A stretch of 64,000 bases of DNA from Hyphomicrobiaceae bacterium (GCA_041397645.1 JAWKWE010000006.1:124001-188000), one strand, 5' to 3'; shown: positions 8,352 through 17,705, numbered from the stretch's first letter. Program-made: numbers and translations. Notes: generated by a model not told the origin, from the sequence alone.

Positions 8352-11228
8352 TCAGTCGCTCAACCGCTTATGCGCTGCCGACAGGCGCGTGATATCGGCT
8401 TCGAGTTCCGCCTTCCGGGCGCGGGCCTCGGCAATCGCCTCCGGCTTTGCACGCTCCACGAAGCTCGGGTTGGACAGTTTGGCATCCATCTTCGCAAGAT
8501 CAGACGTCGCGCTCTCGATGGCTTTTGCCAGACGCTTCTTTTCCGCCGCCATATCGATGATGCCCGCAAGCGGCAAAGCCGCCGTCGTTTCACCTGACAC
8601 GATCAACGCCGCGCCCTTTGGCTCTGCGTTGGCGAACGAGATGTCGTCCAGACGAGCCAGACGCTTGATCGTGTCATCGTTGCGAACGGCACGGTCCTTC
8701 AACGCCGAGTCCGCGCCGATGATCACGAGCGGCACCTTTGCGCCAGCCGGAACGTTCATCTCGGTGCGTACCGAGCGGATTTCCGAGACCAGACGCACGA
8801 TCCAGTTGATCTCGTCGGCGGCTGCCTTGTCGTAGAGATCGTCGAAACGCGGCCACGTCGCAAGGCACAGCAGCGTGCGGCGCGCGACGCCATGCTCGAC
8901 CATGTGGGCCCACAGTTCTTCCGTTATGAATGGCATGAACGGGTGCAGAAGTTTGAGGATCTGGTCCAGAACCCACGCGACGGTCATGCGCGTTTCGGAC
9001 TTCGCAGCCTCGTCCTCGCCCGCAAGCAGCGGCTTGATGAGCTCCAGATACCAGTCGCAGAATTCTCCCCACACGAACTCGTAGGCGGAAATGGCCGCTT
9101 CATTGAACTTGTAGGCTTCCAGAGAGGCGGTGATCGCGCCAGCCACCAGTTGCGTCTCGCCGATGATCCATTTGTTAATGGTCTGCTTGACGCTCGCAGG
9201 ATCGAAATCCGGCTCGCGCACGCACTCGTTCATCTCTGCAAAGCGCGATGCGTTCCAGAGCTTGGTTGCGAAATTGCGATAGCCTTCGACGCGCTCGATG
9301 GAGAGCTTCACGTCCGAGCCTTGCGCCGCCATGGCCGCCATCGTGAAGCGCAACGCATCGGTGCCGTAGGACTTGATGCCCTGCGGGTAATCCTTGCGCA
9401 CTTCTTTCTCGACCTTGTTGGCCTGCTCCTTCGCCAGTCCCGCGGTACGTTTGGCGATGAGCGCGTCCACTCCGATGCCGTCGATGATATCGAGCGGATC
9501 AATGACGTTGCCGCGCGTCTTCGACATCTTGTTCCCTTGCCCGTCACGCACAAGGCCGTGGATGTAGACGTCGTGGAACGGCACGTCCTCCATGAAATGG
9601 ATGCCCATCATCATCATGCGGGCGACCCAGAAGAAGATGATGTCGAAGCCCGTAATGAGAACGCTGGTCGGATAGTAAGACGTCAACTCGGGCGTGTCTT
9701 CCGGCCAGCCGAGTGTCGAGAACGGCCACAGGGCGGATGAAAACCAGGTATCGAGCACGTCCTCGTCGCGCGTCAGAGGCACGTCTTTTTTGTAGAACAG
9801 CTTTGCCTCGGCGTGGGCATCGGCTTCGTCGTGCGCCACGAACACCTTGCGGTCAGGTCCATACCATGCCGGAATCTGATGGCCCCACCACAGCTGGCGA
9901 GAAATGCACCATGGCTGAATGTTCTCAAGCCAGCGATAGTAATCGTTGGCAAAACGCTCGGGCACAAAGCGGGTCTTGCCTTCCTTGACTGCGGCCAGCG
10001 CGGGCTTGGCAAGCTCCTCGGCTTTCACGTACCACTGATCCGTGAGCCATGGCTCGATGGCAACGCCGGAGCGGTCGCCGTGCGGCACAGTCTGCGTGGT
10101 GGGTTCGATCTTTTCCAGAAGACCTAGTTCATTGATCGCGGCCACGATCTTCACGCGCGCATCAAAACGGTCGAGACCGCGATACGCTGCCGGCGCTTCT
10201 TCATTGATGCGGCCGAAAGCATCAAGAATGTTGATTTGTTCAAGTCCCTGTCGCTTGCCGACTTCGAAGTCGTTGAAGTCGTGCGCAGGCGTGATCTTCA
10301 CCGCGCCCGTACCCTTGGTGGGGTCGGAATATTCGTCGGCCACGATCGGGATCTCGCGCCCCACAAGCGGAAGTTTTACTTTTGCGCCCGCTTTGACGAG
10401 CGGCGCATAGCGTTCATCTTCCGGATGCACCGCAACGCCGGTATCGCCAAGCATAGTCTCTGGTCGTGTGGTGGCGACCACGATGTAGTCCTTTGCGTAT
10501 CCGTCGACCTTCTTCGTCAGCGGATAGCGGAAGTGGTACATGTGACCGTTAGGATCTTTCGCGAGCGCCTTAGCAAGCGCGGCTTCATCGAACGGCTTCT
10601 CAGCGTCGCCGCTCGTCCAATTGACCGAACCGCGCTTCTCAACCTGCACAACTTCGAGATCGGAAATCGCGGTCTGGAACTTTGGGTCCCAATTGACGAG
10701 CCGCTTGTCCTTGTAGATCAGCCCGGCGCGATAGAGTTCGACGAAGACCTTGAGCACGGCCTTCGACAGTCCCTCGTCCATCGTGAAGCGCTCGCGCGAC
10801 CAATCGCACGACGCACCCAGCCGTTTGAGCTGATTGACAATGGTCCCACCGGACTCGGCCTTCCACGCCCAGACCTTTTCAAGAAACTTGTCGCGGCCCA
10901 AGTCGCGGCGACCAGGCTCACCATCGGCGGCGAGCTTGCGCTCCACCACCATCTGCGTGGCAATGCCCGCGTGGTCGGTTCCTGGCTGCCAGAGCACGTC
11001 GCGTCCGCGCATACGTTCGAAACGCACCAGCACATCCTGCAGCGTGTTGTTCAAGGCGTGCCCCATATGGAGCGAGCCTGTCACGTTGGGCGGCGGGATG
11101 ACGATGGAGAACGCAGCGTTCTTACCGCCACCTTGCGTGCCGCGCACCGCCTTGAAGGCTTCCGCCTTCTCCCATTCGGCAGCGATGCGCGGCTCGATCT
11201 CGGCCGGCTGGAATGTCTTTTCGAGCAT
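8352..11228 (-). CDS. valS: Valyl-tRNA synthetase
   Basis: Class I aminoacyl-tRNA synthetase charging tRNA-Val in the cytoplasm. 958 residues, full length. The ATP-binding signatures are present: HMGH (about 54-57, in PPPNVTGSLHMGH) and KMSK (about 565). The editing domain and anticodon-binding region follow the usual order, and the protein ends in the ValS C-terminal coiled-coil arm (alternating Lys/Glu/Ala from about 890). It lies downstream of the two popZ-family genes on the same strand, separated by 74 bases from the first. Confidence 0.97.
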   Translation of the reverse strand: MLEKTFQPAEIEPRIAAEWEKAEAFKAVRGTQGGGKNAAFSIVIPPPNVTGSLHMGHALNNTLQDVLVRFERMRGRDVLWQPGTDHAGIATQMVVERKLAADGEPGRRDLGRDKFLEKVWAWKAESGGTIVNQLKRLGASCDWSRERFTMDEGLSKAVLKVFVELYRAGLIYKDKRLVNWDPKFQTAISDLEVVQVEKRGSVNWTSGDAEKPFDEAALAKALAKDPNGHMYHFRYPLTKKVDGYAKDYIVVATTRPETMLGDTGVAVHPEDERYAPLVKAGAKVKLPLVGREIPIVADEYSDPTKGTGAVKITPAHDFNDFEVGKRQGLEQINILDAFGRINEEAPAAYRGLDRFDARVKIVAAINELGLLEKIEPTTQTVPHGDRSGVAIEPWLTDQWYVKAEELAKPALAAVKEGKTRFVPERFANDYYRWLENIQPWCISRQLWWGHQIPAWYGPDRKVFVAHDEADAHAEAKLFYKKDVPLTRDEDVLDTWFSSALWPFSTLGWPEDTPELTSYYPTSVLITGFDIIFFWVARMMMMGIHFMEDVPFHDVYIHGLVRDGQGNKMSKTRGNVIDPLDIIDGIGVDALIAKRTAGLAKEQANKVEKEVRKDYPQGIKSYGTDALRFTMAAMAAQGSDVKLSIERVEGYRNFATKLWNASRFAEMNECVREPDFDPASVKQTINKWIIGETQLVAGAITASLEAYKFNEAAISAYEFVWGEFCDWYLELIKPLLAGEDEAAKSETRMTVAWVLDQILKLLHPFMPFITEELWAHMVEHGVARRTLLCLATWPRFDDLYDKAAADEINWIVRLVSEIRSVRTEMNVPAGAKVPLVIIGADSALKDRAVRNDDTIKRLARLDDISFANAEPKGAALIVSGETTAALPLAGIIDMAAEKKRLAKAIESATSDLAKMDAKLSNPSFVERAKPEAIAEARARKAELEADITRLSAAHKRLSD

Positions 11229-11302
11229 GGGGTGAGGTTTCGCTTAATAACCGTGGATGTCCCGGTCGTAAGGCGCTCCTTCCCGTGCTGTCAACTGTGC
11301 GG

Positions 11303-12064
11303 CTATTTGCGCCCCTTGGGCTGCGACCCTTGCACCTCGCTCAACAGTGCCTTCTCGACGATTTTAGGCATGTTTTCATGCAACCATTGGCGCAACATCG
11401 GCCGAAGCAGCTGGGCGGCCGCGTCATCCACCGCTTCTGTCGCATGTTGGGCGAATCCGGCCTCAGGAAGCTCCGGAGGCTGGCGCAGCGCGGCCTGCGG
11501 CTCAGGCTCTACCTCGACCTGCTCGGGTTCAGGATCGGGCTTCGGCGGCTCGTAAGCTTGCCGCGTCAGCTCGCCCAACCTGTTAATTCGGGTGTCGAAG
11601 AACGTCGGCATCACGCGCGCGACCGGCTCTTCTTCGTGCTCGGCAGGTGACGGCCTGGGCTGAGAGGCCTGCTGAGGAGCAGTGGTTTGAGGCGCATTGG
11701 TGCGTTGAGCGCTCATGACGCTCTGCACCGGCGGTTCCAGCATACGTCCCGCGACCGAAGGATCGAATGGAATAACCGTGCGCGAGCGCGGTTCCTCTTC
11801 CTGGGGCGTTGCCGTCTTCAGGGCATCGCTCAAGCGTCCAAACAGCTTTGGTTTTTCAGGAAGGGAATTGTGACCCGGCTTGAATATCGCCGGCAGCTCG
11901 AATTCTGCGGCATCTGCGGGGGGCGGATCGCGCCGCGCCGGCAAACGCGCCTCTTGTGCAACCATTCGCGTCGGCCCCGCATCATCGGCGATGGAGGTGC
12001 GAATAGATGCGAGGATGTCTTCTACGTTGTGATTGGCCCCATTATACCCATTGATCGTGGTCAT
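11303..12064 (-). CDS. PopZ-family (DUF2497) polar scaffold protein, copy 1
   Basis: 253 residues with the PopZ layout: a short N-terminal helix (VEDILASIRTSIADD), a long acidic and proline-rich disordered middle, and a C-terminal oligomerising helix pair (AQLLRPMLRQWLHENMPKIVEKAL). PopZ in Caulobacter forms polar hubs that anchor ParB-parS and recruit cell-cycle proteins. ATG at 12064 is chosen for the AGAGGTAG ribosome binding site; the frame upstream to 12244 is unconserved. It is the downstream member of a tandem pair (the other starts at 14138). Its upstream region carries a palindromic element shared with that paralogue. Confidence 0.82.
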   Translation of the reverse strand: MTTINGYNGANHNVEDILASIRTSIADDAGPTRMVAQEARLPARRDPPPADAAEFELPAIFKPGHNSLPEKPKLFGRLSDALKTATPQEEEPRSRTVIPFDPSVAGRMLEPPVQSVMSAQRTNAPQTTAPQQASQPRPSPAEHEEEPVARVMPTFFDTRINRLGELTRQAYEPPKPDPEPEQVEVEPEPQAALRQPPELPEAGFAQHATEAVDDAAAQLLRPMLRQWLHENMPKIVEKALLSEVQGSQPKGRK

Positions 12065-12249
12065 GACGCTACCTCTGTCTGCGTACAAACTACTTCGCAG
12101 AACCGCGCCGGCACTCCCGCTCATTGCCCTTCGGTTCGGTTTTCTCCCCGGTTCCGGCCCATCTCTCCCTTGAGCCCTCGCCGTCGTTGTTGGCGCACCT
12201 CGCTCCGTTCCCGAAAACAGCCGCGGTGTTATTCGCCCTTGCATGTTGC

Positions 12250-12273
12250 ATTAGCGCCAATCCTTGGCGCTCG
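12250..12273 (-). promoter_or_regulatory. Palindromic element upstream of popZ copy 1
   Basis: On the minus strand this reads GAGCGCCAAG-N4-GGCGCTAAT and contains the inverted repeat AGCGCC-N7-GGCGCT. An almost identical element sits at 14306-14329 before the second popZ-family gene, identical except for four central bases and the edge. The distance to the start codon is about 185 bases here and about 168 there. It could be an operator or an RNA hairpin in the 5' leader; the binding protein is unknown. Confidence 0.5.
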
Positions 12274-12312
12274 TATGGCGGCGAGGCGGCTGACGAAGTT
12301 TTCGCAAACAAA

Positions 12313-12345
12313 AATAAAAAACGGAGCACGTGTGCTCCGCTTTTA
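12313..12345 (-). terminator. Terminator after popZ copy 2
   Basis: CGGAGCAC and its complement form a hairpin (12322-12339) followed on the minus strand by TTTTTTATTTTT. This is a strong rho-independent terminator just downstream of the second popZ-family gene, so the two paralogues are probably separate transcripts. Confidence 0.85.
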
Positions 12346-12380
12346 TTGACGCAATCGCGTCACCGTCTCGTCCGAAAGTT

Positions 12381-14138
12381 TTATTCTGCAGCCGTTTTAT
12401 GTGCGAAAGGCTTGCTTTCTGCCAGTTCCTTGCGAAGCGCCCGCTCGACGATCTTGGGCATATTCTCCGCAAGCCATGTTTTGAGCATAGGGCGCAAAAG
12501 CTCAGCGACAGTCTCTTCCATCGTTCGTGGCGCAGGGACGTTTTCATTATCCCTGCTGTGTGGAACCAAAGAACGCCCATCGCCCGCAGTCGCATCGTCG
12601 GATGCCGCATACGACTGCATGCGAGCATCCGCTTCCATCTCGCGCTGAGCATTTTCATCGCTTAGCTGCGTGGAGTTGCTGTTGTTTTCCAACTCCGGCT
12701 CAACGACCTCGACATCAGCATCGTCTGACGCTGCTTTTTCCGATGGCATCTCGGTCAAAATCGCCGAGATCCCGCCGACGTTTACTGAAGCCGTCTCAAA
12801 GCTGCGCGGCGCCAGATCTGACAACGTGGCTGGCGCTGTTTCCTCGGCAGTCGCTTTCTCTTCCTGCTCTGTCTCGGGCTCGTGTGCATCAGATGCAGTG
12901 GTCTCGAACGAAGCTGTCTGCTGCACATCCATCACGCTGTCTTCAATCGTCTCTGAAGCGTCAGAAACCTCCGGCTCATCTCGCTCAAGCGTATTCTCCG
13001 TCTGAGAACGTTCCAACGCACCGAAGGACGCTTCGGGCACGCCGTGCGCAGCGCGCGTCAGTTGCTCAAGCGGTTCGAAAGATGGCAACGACGACGGCGC
13101 AGATACCTTATCGGCCGACGACGCGGGAAACGCAGGGCTGGTCCCGAAGGCCTTCGGACGGAAGCTGATCTCACCGAATGGATCGTCGGCAGGTTCGCTA
13201 TCAACCGTCTGAGATCCGGACGATCCCTGCGTAGGCGCAACGGCCATTTTATCCTGCGGCTCAGTCGCGGTCGCCTCAGACTGAGACACGGCGGTGAAAG
13301 AATTCATCGTGCTGAAGTCCGGCTGCGAAGACTTCTCCGCCGGAGCTGGCGGCTGCTGCGAGGCAGAGGTGAAGTCTGGCTTTGCGGAAGGCCATGGCTC
13401 GCGCACGGGCACGAAGGATCCGAAAATATCCTTACTTGGTTCAGGTTTCGCTTCAGCCGGTTGCGGCATCTCCTTGCGTGCGAATGGAGACGGCCCTAGC
13501 GAAAACTCAAAGGGATCGGAGCTTTCTCCAGCCGGTGAAGGGGCAGCAGCCTTTGCAGGAGCAGTCTCGACCGCTGGCGCTGCATGGCTGTCGAGCGCAC
13601 CCTGAACAGGGTCATTGAAATTCTGCGGAGGTGCAGCTGCGGGTTTTCCCAGCGACAGACCAGACGCGCTTTGCGCACTGTCTGTCTTGGCAGGCCCGCC
13701 GAGAACATCTGCGAGCTGCGCATCAATATCAAAGGTCGACACTTGCCGCTGGGGTGGTGCGGCGAAAGGATTGGTGCTGAAGGGCGTCACCGGCTTCATC
13801 GTCGGCAGCGGCTCGGCCTGCGGACGCGGCGAATCTAGAGAGGGGCGGTGCGAGAAAAAGCTTGCGGTTGCCGCCTTGACGTCCTGTGCCCCCTCCGACG
13901 CAGGAGCAGGTGTGCTCTCCGCTGAATCTTTCGATTCGGCAGATGCGATATGGGGCTGCACGGCGGAGCCTAAGCTGGAGATCCCGCTGCTATTGCCTTC
14001 CGGCGCTGAGACGGGGCGATTCGGCTTGGAACCCGGCTCGGGGCGCGAGCCAGGCGGATCCTCGGCAATTATCTTGCGGATTGAAGCCAGGATCTCTTCC
14101 ATGCTGGGTTCGCCGCCGGTTGGATCAAGTCTCGTCAT
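12381..14138 (-). CDS. popZ: PopZ-family (DUF2497) polar scaffold protein, long copy 2
   Basis: 585 residues, much longer than Caulobacter PopZ (177). The N-terminal helix GGEPSMEEILASIRKIIAED and the C-terminal oligomerising helices (ETVAELLRPMLKTWLAENMPKIVERAL) are well matched to the family. Between them lie about 480 residues of low-complexity Pro/Ala/Ser/Glu-rich sequence with recurring phenylalanine motifs such as DPFEFSLGPSPF and DPFGEISFRP. Such a linker would tune condensate properties at the pole. ATG at 14138 has AAAGGTG close upstream. The gene has its own terminator and a palindromic upstream element shared with the shorter paralogue. Confidence 0.85.
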   Translation of the reverse strand: MTRLDPTGGEPSMEEILASIRKIIAEDPPGSRPEPGSKPNRPVSAPEGNSSGISSLGSAVQPHIASAESKDSAESTPAPASEGAQDVKAATASFFSHRPSLDSPRPQAEPLPTMKPVTPFSTNPFAAPPQRQVSTFDIDAQLADVLGGPAKTDSAQSASGLSLGKPAAAPPQNFNDPVQGALDSHAAPAVETAPAKAAAPSPAGESSDPFEFSLGPSPFARKEMPQPAEAKPEPSKDIFGSFVPVREPWPSAKPDFTSASQQPPAPAEKSSQPDFSTMNSFTAVSQSEATATEPQDKMAVAPTQGSSGSQTVDSEPADDPFGEISFRPKAFGTSPAFPASSADKVSAPSSLPSFEPLEQLTRAAHGVPEASFGALERSQTENTLERDEPEVSDASETIEDSVMDVQQTASFETTASDAHEPETEQEEKATAEETAPATLSDLAPRSFETASVNVGGISAILTEMPSEKAASDDADVEVVEPELENNSNSTQLSDENAQREMEADARMQSYAASDDATAGDGRSLVPHSRDNENVPAPRTMEETVAELLRPMLKTWLAENMPKIVERALRKELAESKPFAHKTAAE

Positions 14139-14305
14139 ACCGCACCTTTCAAGATGCGCGGCCGTTTTAGGCCACGCTCCTTCGCCAATCACCGCCAAGT
14201 ATCGCTAACGGGCGCTGCTAGCCAGCTACAAACGCGCTCCCGATCTGTGTGATTATAGACGGCAAAACGCTGTTTGAAGGCCACACTGGTGGTTTACCAC
14301 AAGGA

Positions 14306-14329
14306 ATTAGCGCCGGCTCTTGGCGCTCT
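14306..14329 (-). promoter_or_regulatory. Palindromic element upstream of popZ copy 2
   Basis: Reads GAGCGCCAAG-N4-GGCGCTAAT on the minus strand, with the stem AGCGCC-N7-GGCGCT at 14309-14327. It lies about 168 bases upstream of the popZ copy 2 start and matches the element at 12250-12273 before the paralogue. Confidence 0.5.
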
Positions 14330-14433
14330 CAAGGCAATTTGGCGGTTTCTGCTTCGTTGCTGATCGCACCTTTGTCGCAAACACATTGAATCGCCGCACC
14401 TCAGCCAATCGCATCAAGCTGTCGCACTAATGC

Positions 14434-14461
14434 AAACGGGCCCCATTGGGGGCCCGTTCAA
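14434..14461 (-). terminator. Probable terminator of the tolC gene
   Basis: AACGGGCCCC (14435-14444) pairs with GGGGCCCGTT (14449-14458) in a ten-base stem with a four-base loop, downstream of tolC on the minus strand. The T-run after it is short (TTT). Confidence 0.6.
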
Positions 14462-14484
14462 ATTTGCATCACGTCGGCGACCGG

Positions 14485-15942
14485 TCACTTCATCGATTCG
14501 TGGGACACCTCGGCCTCCCACACGTCGTGGTGCTCTGTCCGGCCATCATCGTGCGTAATGTCGATACCAAACCACTTGCGGCGAACCTCGTCAGCGTGGA
14601 CCACAGGATCATAGACGCTGCTGACGGCACCAAGTTCGGCGACATTCAGGCGACCGATAGCTGCAATCACGGCATAAGTCGCGACTAGGACGTTCCGCTT
14701 GGTCGCTTCCTGCTGAATTTCCGAAACCAGAAGCTCTTGGCGGGCATTCAACACGTCCAACAGCGTGCGTTGTCCGACCTTCTCTTCTTCACGTACACCG
14801 TTTAGAGCGGTGCGGTTTGCCTCGATTTGAGCCTTGTCGGAGACAAGCTGCGCCTTAGCACCCTGAAGCTGGGCCCAAGCCTTCGCTACATCCGATTGCG
14901 CCAACGCACGAGCCTGCTCGATTTCCTGTATCCGGGATACGTGCGTGTGCTTGGCTTGACGCACACGCGCTTCGACTTCGCCACCAGTGTAGATGGGCAC
15001 GTTTACACGGCCGACTACGAGTCCTGTTTCCGTCTTATCGATCCCGACAGTGCCATCAAATCGCTCCGTATAGGAGGCTTCAAGCTGGGCCGTTGGCAAC
15101 AACTCGCCGCGAATGCGATCAACCGTGAAGCGTGCAGCCTGCTCACGATAGAGAGCGCCAACGACCTCCGGATTTTCCTGAGCACTGATCGCGATGGCCT
15201 CATTGAGCGAACGCGGAAGCAGCCGGGTATTCCAACCCGGATCGACCAGGCTGCGCGGCGCATGGCCCACGATCTGCTCGAACTGTGCACGAGCCGACTT
15301 CAGGTTCGCCTGTGATGCATCAAGATCGCCAACGGCCAGAGCGCGGCGAGCCTCAGCCTGAGCAACGTCCGTTCTGGTCACTTCGCCAACTGCGAAGCGA
15401 TCCTTGGTCGCTTTCAGTTCTTGATTGAAGAATTCCAAACCACCTTCGCGCAGCCGCACGACGTTTTGTGCAGCCACAACATCTGCAAAGGCGCTTATCG
15501 CGCCCTGCAACACCTGCTGCTCGACCCCCCGCAAGTTTTCACGTCCTGCACGCACGAGCGATTCGGCCTCGCTAACGGCATTGGTCGTCTGAAAGCCACG
15601 AAAGACCGGCTGCACCAAGTCCACCGTATATCCGCGCGGCGATGTCGAGCCACCAGCGCCAGTGGCAGGACGCACGTTGAAGTTCTCTCGTCCTACATCG
15701 GCATTGAAACCAATCTGCGGTCGATAGCCTGAATTCGCTCGCGCAACTTCTTCGTCAGTTGCACGAAGGCGTGCACGTTCCGCATCCAATTGCGGATTGT
15801 ATTGGTAGGCTGCAGCAACGGCATCGAGCAACGTTTCCGCATGGGCGGGAACGGCTACTTGCGGCGCCAGCATAATGGCAAGTGCGGCAAGGGCGCCTGC
15901 CCCATATGCTCGCATAGCCCCCCGGTTAACGCGCAGCGTCAT
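14485..15942 (-). CDS. tolC: TolC-family outer-membrane efflux channel
   Basis: 485 residues with a signal peptide (about 1-34, ending VPAHA before ETLLDAV) and two OEP-type repeats rich in long amphipathic helices, for example LDAERARLRATDEEVARANSG and LAQSDVAKAWAQLQGAKAQL. These proteins form trimeric channels for type I secretion and RND efflux. The region GYTVDLVQPVFRG is typical of the first beta segment. No inner-membrane partner is adjacent; a Pcm-like methyltransferase gene lies about 500 bases upstream on the same strand, an arrangement common in Hyphomicrobiales. Confidence 0.9.
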   Translation of the reverse strand: MTLRVNRGAMRAYGAGALAALAIMLAPQVAVPAHAETLLDAVAAAYQYNPQLDAERARLRATDEEVARANSGYRPQIGFNADVGRENFNVRPATGAGGSTSPRGYTVDLVQPVFRGFQTTNAVSEAESLVRAGRENLRGVEQQVLQGAISAFADVVAAQNVVRLREGGLEFFNQELKATKDRFAVGEVTRTDVAQAEARRALAVGDLDASQANLKSARAQFEQIVGHAPRSLVDPGWNTRLLPRSLNEAIAISAQENPEVVGALYREQAARFTVDRIRGELLPTAQLEASYTERFDGTVGIDKTETGLVVGRVNVPIYTGGEVEARVRQAKHTHVSRIQEIEQARALAQSDVAKAWAQLQGAKAQLVSDKAQIEANRTALNGVREEEKVGQRTLLDVLNARQELLVSEIQQEATKRNVLVATYAVIAAIGRLNVAELGAVSSVYDPVVHADEVRRKWFGIDITHDDGRTEHHDVWEAEVSHESMK

Positions 15943-16445
15943 CTATTTGTCCCTGTCAGCCCCACGCGATCTCCCCAGACCACAGTTGGGACGCCCCCAT
16001 TTAACGCGCCTCGCACCCCGCCTCAGTACAAATAGCCCGATTCTCGAGTTACAGTGCAAATGCCGACATTGCTATGCACAGACATACCCCAACGCCGGCC
16101 CACACGGGAGGCACCAGAGCCCCACCTACGTGCATTGAACATGCCGCGTTGCTGAATTCACACATGCCTGGTCTGATTAATACTATTTTAAGACTCTAAG
16201 AGCGCTTGCGATATACGTGGGCTACGCCCTTGAAACCACTAGTTCCTTCGTTTCCAGCACGCCCCACTGCGAATCACTTTCGCAGCACTTAGATTGAGGC
16301 AGGTTCCCGAACCGCAACTGGACGCTTTTGGGCATGGATACCCATCAAAAATCGATTTATCGCGCGCACCCGCGACGGCGCTCCGGTGGGCGAGCCAAGC
16401 TTTGAGTCTCTCCGGGGCCTGCGAGTCGATTTCGAGCTGCGTTCA
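15943..16445. other. Intergenic region between pcm and tolC
   Basis: About 500 bases, expected to contain the tolC promoter. A seven-base stem CTGCGAA/TTCGCAG (16267-16285) may be the end of the pcm transcript. The stretch around 16170-16200 (ATTAATACTATTTTAAGA) is more AT-rich than its surroundings. No coding signal was seen. Confidence 0.45.
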
Positions 16446-17102
16446 CTAGAAGATGAAGCTGGCGGGCCGCTCAAATCCCGGAACCAGAGGTGCTGAGGCA
16501 TCAAAGGCGACACGCTCTGACGGTGTGTTGGCAACCTTGGTCGCCACGACAGCGCGCCCAAGGCCCTGCCGCGCTTTGATCGCCACAAGGCGCCCGCCCT
16601 GAGCCAGCTGCGCGAACAGTGCTTCGGGCAGATCTTCTACGGCCCCATCGACGATAATCGCGTCATAGGGGGCACCATCGGCATAACCTGCCGCCAGACC
16701 ACCCTCGACGATCTCTACGTTAGCCGCACCGATTGCAGCCAGATTTTCGCGCGCTGCCGATGCAAGTGAAGCATCCGCCTCCAATGCGACGACCTTGGCG
16801 GCCATGCGGGACGCAATGGCTGCCGAATACCCCGTCAACGCGCCAACAATCAGCACCGTGGACGTAGGTTCCAAGTCCGCAAGTTGCATCAGCCGTGCGA
16901 GCGTGCGCGGTGCCATCATCGCCCGTCCGCCGCCTACGGGAACCGCGCCATCCATATACGCAAGCGCGCGCTCCGCCTTGGAAGGAACAAATGTCTCGCG
17001 CGCGATGTCCTGCATGGCAGCCGTAATGCGACGGTCCGTGACGTCGCTCGGGCGAACCTGGCTTTCGACCATGTTTTTTCGCTGCAGGGCGCTGTCGGCC
17101 AT
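16446..17102 (-). CDS. pcm: Protein-L-isoaspartate O-methyltransferase-like protein
   Basis: 218 residues. The N-terminal block (KNMVESQVRPSDVTDRRI, then ARETFVPSKAERALAYMD) is characteristic of the alphaproteobacterial Pcm family, which repairs isoaspartyl residues using S-adenosylmethionine. The SAM-binding motif I reads VLIVGALTGYSAAI, where the family normally has a more glycine-rich G-x-G-x-G loop, so catalytic competence is not assured. ATG at 17102 is used; the frame is open to 17381 but the extra region is unconserved and the residues there do not fit the family. Confidence 0.8.
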   Translation of the reverse strand: MADSALQRKNMVESQVRPSDVTDRRITAAMQDIARETFVPSKAERALAYMDGAVPVGGGRAMMAPRTLARLMQLADLEPTSTVLIVGALTGYSAAIASRMAAKVVALEADASLASAARENLAAIGAANVEIVEGGLAAGYADGAPYDAIIVDGAVEDLPEALFAQLAQGGRLVAIKARQGLGRAVVATKVANTPSERVAFDASAPLVPGFERPASFIF

Positions 17103-17398
17103 CGTATTCGATCTCCCTCGATCCCAAGGCTCCAATGGTCCGATAAAGCCAGCAATTCCGGGCTGCGCGGGCTTGCTGATGGCTGATGAACCGGTTGTTC
17201 CTATACGCCAAACCCCATCTACCTGCGACAGATAAGCTGCCGCAAGTGCGAAAGAGCCGCGCCGACCATCTTGTAACTTCTTCCAGGAACATGATAGACG
17301 GGCCACTCTGTCATCTGGCTTTGATCTTTCGCTAGCGAGGGCTTTGCCGGTTTGACGTGTGCGCGCCACAAGGGCGAGCATGTCGCTTGGTTGTAAGA

Positions 17399-17472
17399 GG
17401 CCACGTGGCGGAGTGGTGACGCAGCGGACTGCAAATCCGCGTACCCCGGTTCAATTCCGGGCGTGGCCTCCA
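17399..17472 (+). tRNA. tRNA-Cys (GCA)
   Basis: A complete cloverleaf: acceptor GGCCACG pairs with CGTGGCC, the anticodon loop CTGCAAA gives anticodon GCA (17431-17433), the T arm contains GGTTCAATTCC, the discriminator base is U as expected for Cys, and CCA is encoded. Confidence 0.96.
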
Positions 17473-17630
17473 AGCGGCGTTGTTCGGCTGTTAAGCCCCT
17501 GAGGCGAAAAGGTGGTTGCACATGGGGGCGCAATGCGTACAAAAGCGCTCGCAATGGTGCTCGTGTTCTGGTAATGCGGGCGCTCGCTCGGGCTTTTGGA
17601 ATGTTTTCCAATGCCTTTGCGACAAGGCAT

Positions 17631-17705
17631 TCCGCGGTAGCTCAGTGGTAGAGCGTCCGACTGTTAATCGGATGGTCGTAGGTTCGAATCCTACCCGCGG
17701 AGCCA
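17631..17705 (+). tRNA. tRNA-Asn (GUU)
   Basis: Acceptor TCCGCGG pairs with CCGCGGA; the D arm has GCTCAGTGGTAGAGC; the anticodon loop CTGTTAA gives GUU (17663-17665); the T arm has GGTTCGAATCC; the discriminator is G and CCA is encoded. Confidence 0.97.

Larger units (their letters stand above)
14139..14484. other. Intergenic region upstream of popZ copy 2
   Basis: Carries the popZ promoter region with the shared palindrome (14306-14329) and the presumed terminator of the tolC gene near 14434-14461. Nothing else recognisable. Confidence 0.5.

Noticed and set aside
8892..9740. Long plus-strand frame opposite valS
   Set aside because: It is the mirror of a well-supported valS and has no domain or ribosome binding site.
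10236..11555. 439-residue plus-strand frame opposite valS and popZ
   Set aside because: It overlaps two genes with clear family motifs on the other strand; its Arg/Leu/His-rich composition is typical of antisense frames in GC-rich DNA.
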